64,000 nt of DNA from Gelidibacter sediminis (GTDB lineage: Bacteria > Bacteroidota > Bacteroidia > Flavobacteriales > Flavobacteriaceae). The position numbers and the translations under genes were made by a program. The number at the start of each line of letters is the position of its first letter. Positions within the stretch are counted from its first letter, which is position 1. Under the pieces are notes generated by a model. That model was not told the DNA's origin. It did not search any database and worked only from the letters and a program-made list of their open reading frames with translations. Shown here one piece after another: positions 63,045 to 64,000 of this stretch. The DNA lies in NCBI RefSeq assembly GCF_004364975.1, contig NZ_SOBW01000008.1, forward strand, positions 1,362,610 through 1,426,609. Reading direction: 5' to 3'.

Positions 63045-63052
63045 CAAATATA
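63045..63052 (-). promoter_or_regulatory. dapF -7 element next to start codon
   Basis: On the minus strand TATATTTG is followed by 8 nt and the dapF ATG at 63036. A full TAnnTTTG match; it predicts a leader of only a few bases. Confidence 0.45.
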
Positions 63053-63087
63053 GCAAATATCGATGGTTTATTACCGAACTCCGCATG

Positions 63088-63149
63088 CGTTAAAAATCGT
63101 TAAATGGAGGGTTTGCAATCACATAAAAATTTAATTTTAATCGTTAAAT
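63088..63149. repeat. Three CGTTAAA repeats upstream of the protease gene
   Basis: CGTTAAAA at 63088-63095 and CGTTAAAT at 63098-63105 and 63142-63149; the last two belong to an exact 11-base repeat AATCGTTAAAT 44 bp apart. They lie between divergent dapF and the HtrA gene and could be an operator. This is inferred from repetition only. Confidence 0.4.
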
Positions 63150-63201
63150 TATAGAACATCTATATCATAAATACATACAACACTAATAAATTCTAATTAA
63201 A

Positions 63202-64000
63202 ATGAAGAAGATTTTAACCCTAATTTTAGTATCTGCATTAGGTGGAATCATGACATTATCTGCCTATAAACTATTTTTAGAAGAAGATTATACCAATAAT
63301 TCAGAGCAGAACACTAGCTCTAAATCTAGTGTATCCTATTTTCCAACCAGTAATACTGCCGTAACCTCATATGGTACTCTTAATGCTCCTGATTTTACAG
63401 AAGCCGCTGAAAATGCCGTACATGCTGTTGTACACGTAAAAAATACAACTATAAGTAGAGCACCAATGACATTGCAAGATCTGTTTATGGGCAGAAGTAC
63501 AGAGCGTGCCCAGGTAGGAACTGGTAGTGGCGTTATCATTTCGCCTGACGGTTATATCATTACAAACAATCATGTAATTAATGGATCTCAAAAATTGTCC
63601 ATCACATTAAATGATAATAAAACTTATGACGCCGAATTGATTGGAACTGATGAAAAAACGGACATTGCATTATTGAAAATTGATGCCAATGAAGATTTAC
63701 CTTTTGCTACATTTGGTAACTCAGATCAAGTTAAGGTTGGCGAGTGGGTATTAGCAGTTGGAAATCCATTTAATCTTACCTCTACAGTAACTGCAGGTAT
63801 TATTAGTGCCAAATCTAGAGATTTGTCCGGCATCAATTCGCAATCGTTTCTTCAGACGGATGCTGCTGTTAACCCTGGAAACTCAGGTGGTGCGTTGGTG
63901 AACACCCGTGGTGAACTTATAGGAATCAATACAGCCATTACCAGTCAAACCGGTTCTTATATTGGTTACTCCTTTGCCGTTCCTAGTAACATTGCCAGAA
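63202..64000 (+). CDS. HtrA/DegP-type serine protease, 3' truncated
   Basis: At least 266 residues are visible and the frame is open at the right edge. A signal-anchor region (KKILTLILVSALGGIMTLSAYKLF) precedes a linker and the trypsin-like domain. The catalytic triad is H124 (TNNHVING), D154 (EKTDIALLKID) and S228 (NPGNSGGALV), with VGTGSGVIISPDGYIITN at the start. PDZ domains expected in this family would lie beyond the window. It degrades or refolds damaged envelope proteins in the periplasm. ATG 63202 follows an AT-rich leader with repeated CGTTAAA motifs upstream. Confidence 0.95.
   Translation, partial: MKKILTLILVSALGGIMTLSAYKLFLEEDYTNNSEQNTSSKSSVSYFPTSNTAVTSYGTLNAPDFTEAAENAVHAVVHVKNTTISRAPMTLQDLFMGRSTERAQVGTGSGVIISPDGYIITNNHVINGSQKLSITLNDNKTYDAELIGTDEKTDIALLKIDANEDLPFATFGNSDQVKVGEWVLAVGNPFNLTSTVTAGIISAKSRDLSGINSQSFLQTDAAVNPGNSGGALVNTRGELIGINTAITSQTGSYIGYSFAVPSNIAR

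Overview
The window is ordinary chromosome of a member of the Bacteroidota, almost certainly a marine-type Flavobacteriaceae. The signs are AT-rich DNA, many genes known mainly from this family (DUF5686, DUF4835/PorD, DUF6913, DUF6503, DUF1015, DUF2279), lipoprotein signals, weak Shine-Dalgarno sites, and repeated promoter -7 elements of the Bacteroidetes form TAnnTTTG. I see no phage, plasmid, insertion sequence, CRISPR array, tRNA or rRNA. About 60 protein genes cover nearly everything. The first and last genes (a carboxypeptidase-regulatory-domain protein and an HtrA/DegP-type protease) are cut by the window edges.

Layout. 1-7.2 kb: surface lipoproteins, glyA, fumarylacetoacetase and a YtxJ bacillithiol-system protein. 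7.4-14.3 kb: clpB, a deoC-deoD-phosphatase run for nucleoside salvage, a DUF6503 lipoprotein and smpB. 14.4-16.9 kb: a large DUF5686 outer-membrane protein. 16.9-19.0 kb: a gene-free tandem array of 12 long hairpin repeats, each about 172 bp, between two convergent genes. 19.0-29.4 kb: pcm, an oxidoreductase, a hydroxyacyl-CoA dehydrogenase, DUF1015, a YggS-type PLP protein, an exonuclease/GIY-YIG fusion with no standard start codon, a DUF3857 protein, a potassium-type channel, miaA and a cold-shock gene. 29.4-34.4 kb (minus strand): glycosyltransferase, YbbR protein, coaE, histidine kinase and response regulator. 34.5-42.1 kb (minus): fabI, then DUF6913-dapA and bamD-rpoZ-coaBC-porD-recN. 42.1-48.7 kb: a 5'-nucleotidase split over two genes, two related membrane proteins of unknown function, ligA and cutC. 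48.6-51.1 kb: a lipoprotein beta-mannosidase. 51.1-64 kb: prmC, a GNAT gene, ribD and a tightly packed group, dnaA, a LMW phosphatase, an RsmI-like methylase, a lysozyme-like protein, and a dapF-GNAT-mltG-DUF2279 operon.

The strongest unexplained structure is the 12-copy array at 16925-18963. Every unit is a two-part inverted repeat whose central segment differs between units in discrete classes, and parts of the array are near-exact recent duplications. Other points worth checking are the apparent ATT start at 23955, three genes whose promoter -7 box lies 6-8 nt before the start codon (smpB, the glycosyltransferase, dapF), two overlapping opposed promoters at 42.1 kb, and hairpins over the start regions of clpB and ribD. 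All assignments come from reading the sequence; no database search was run.
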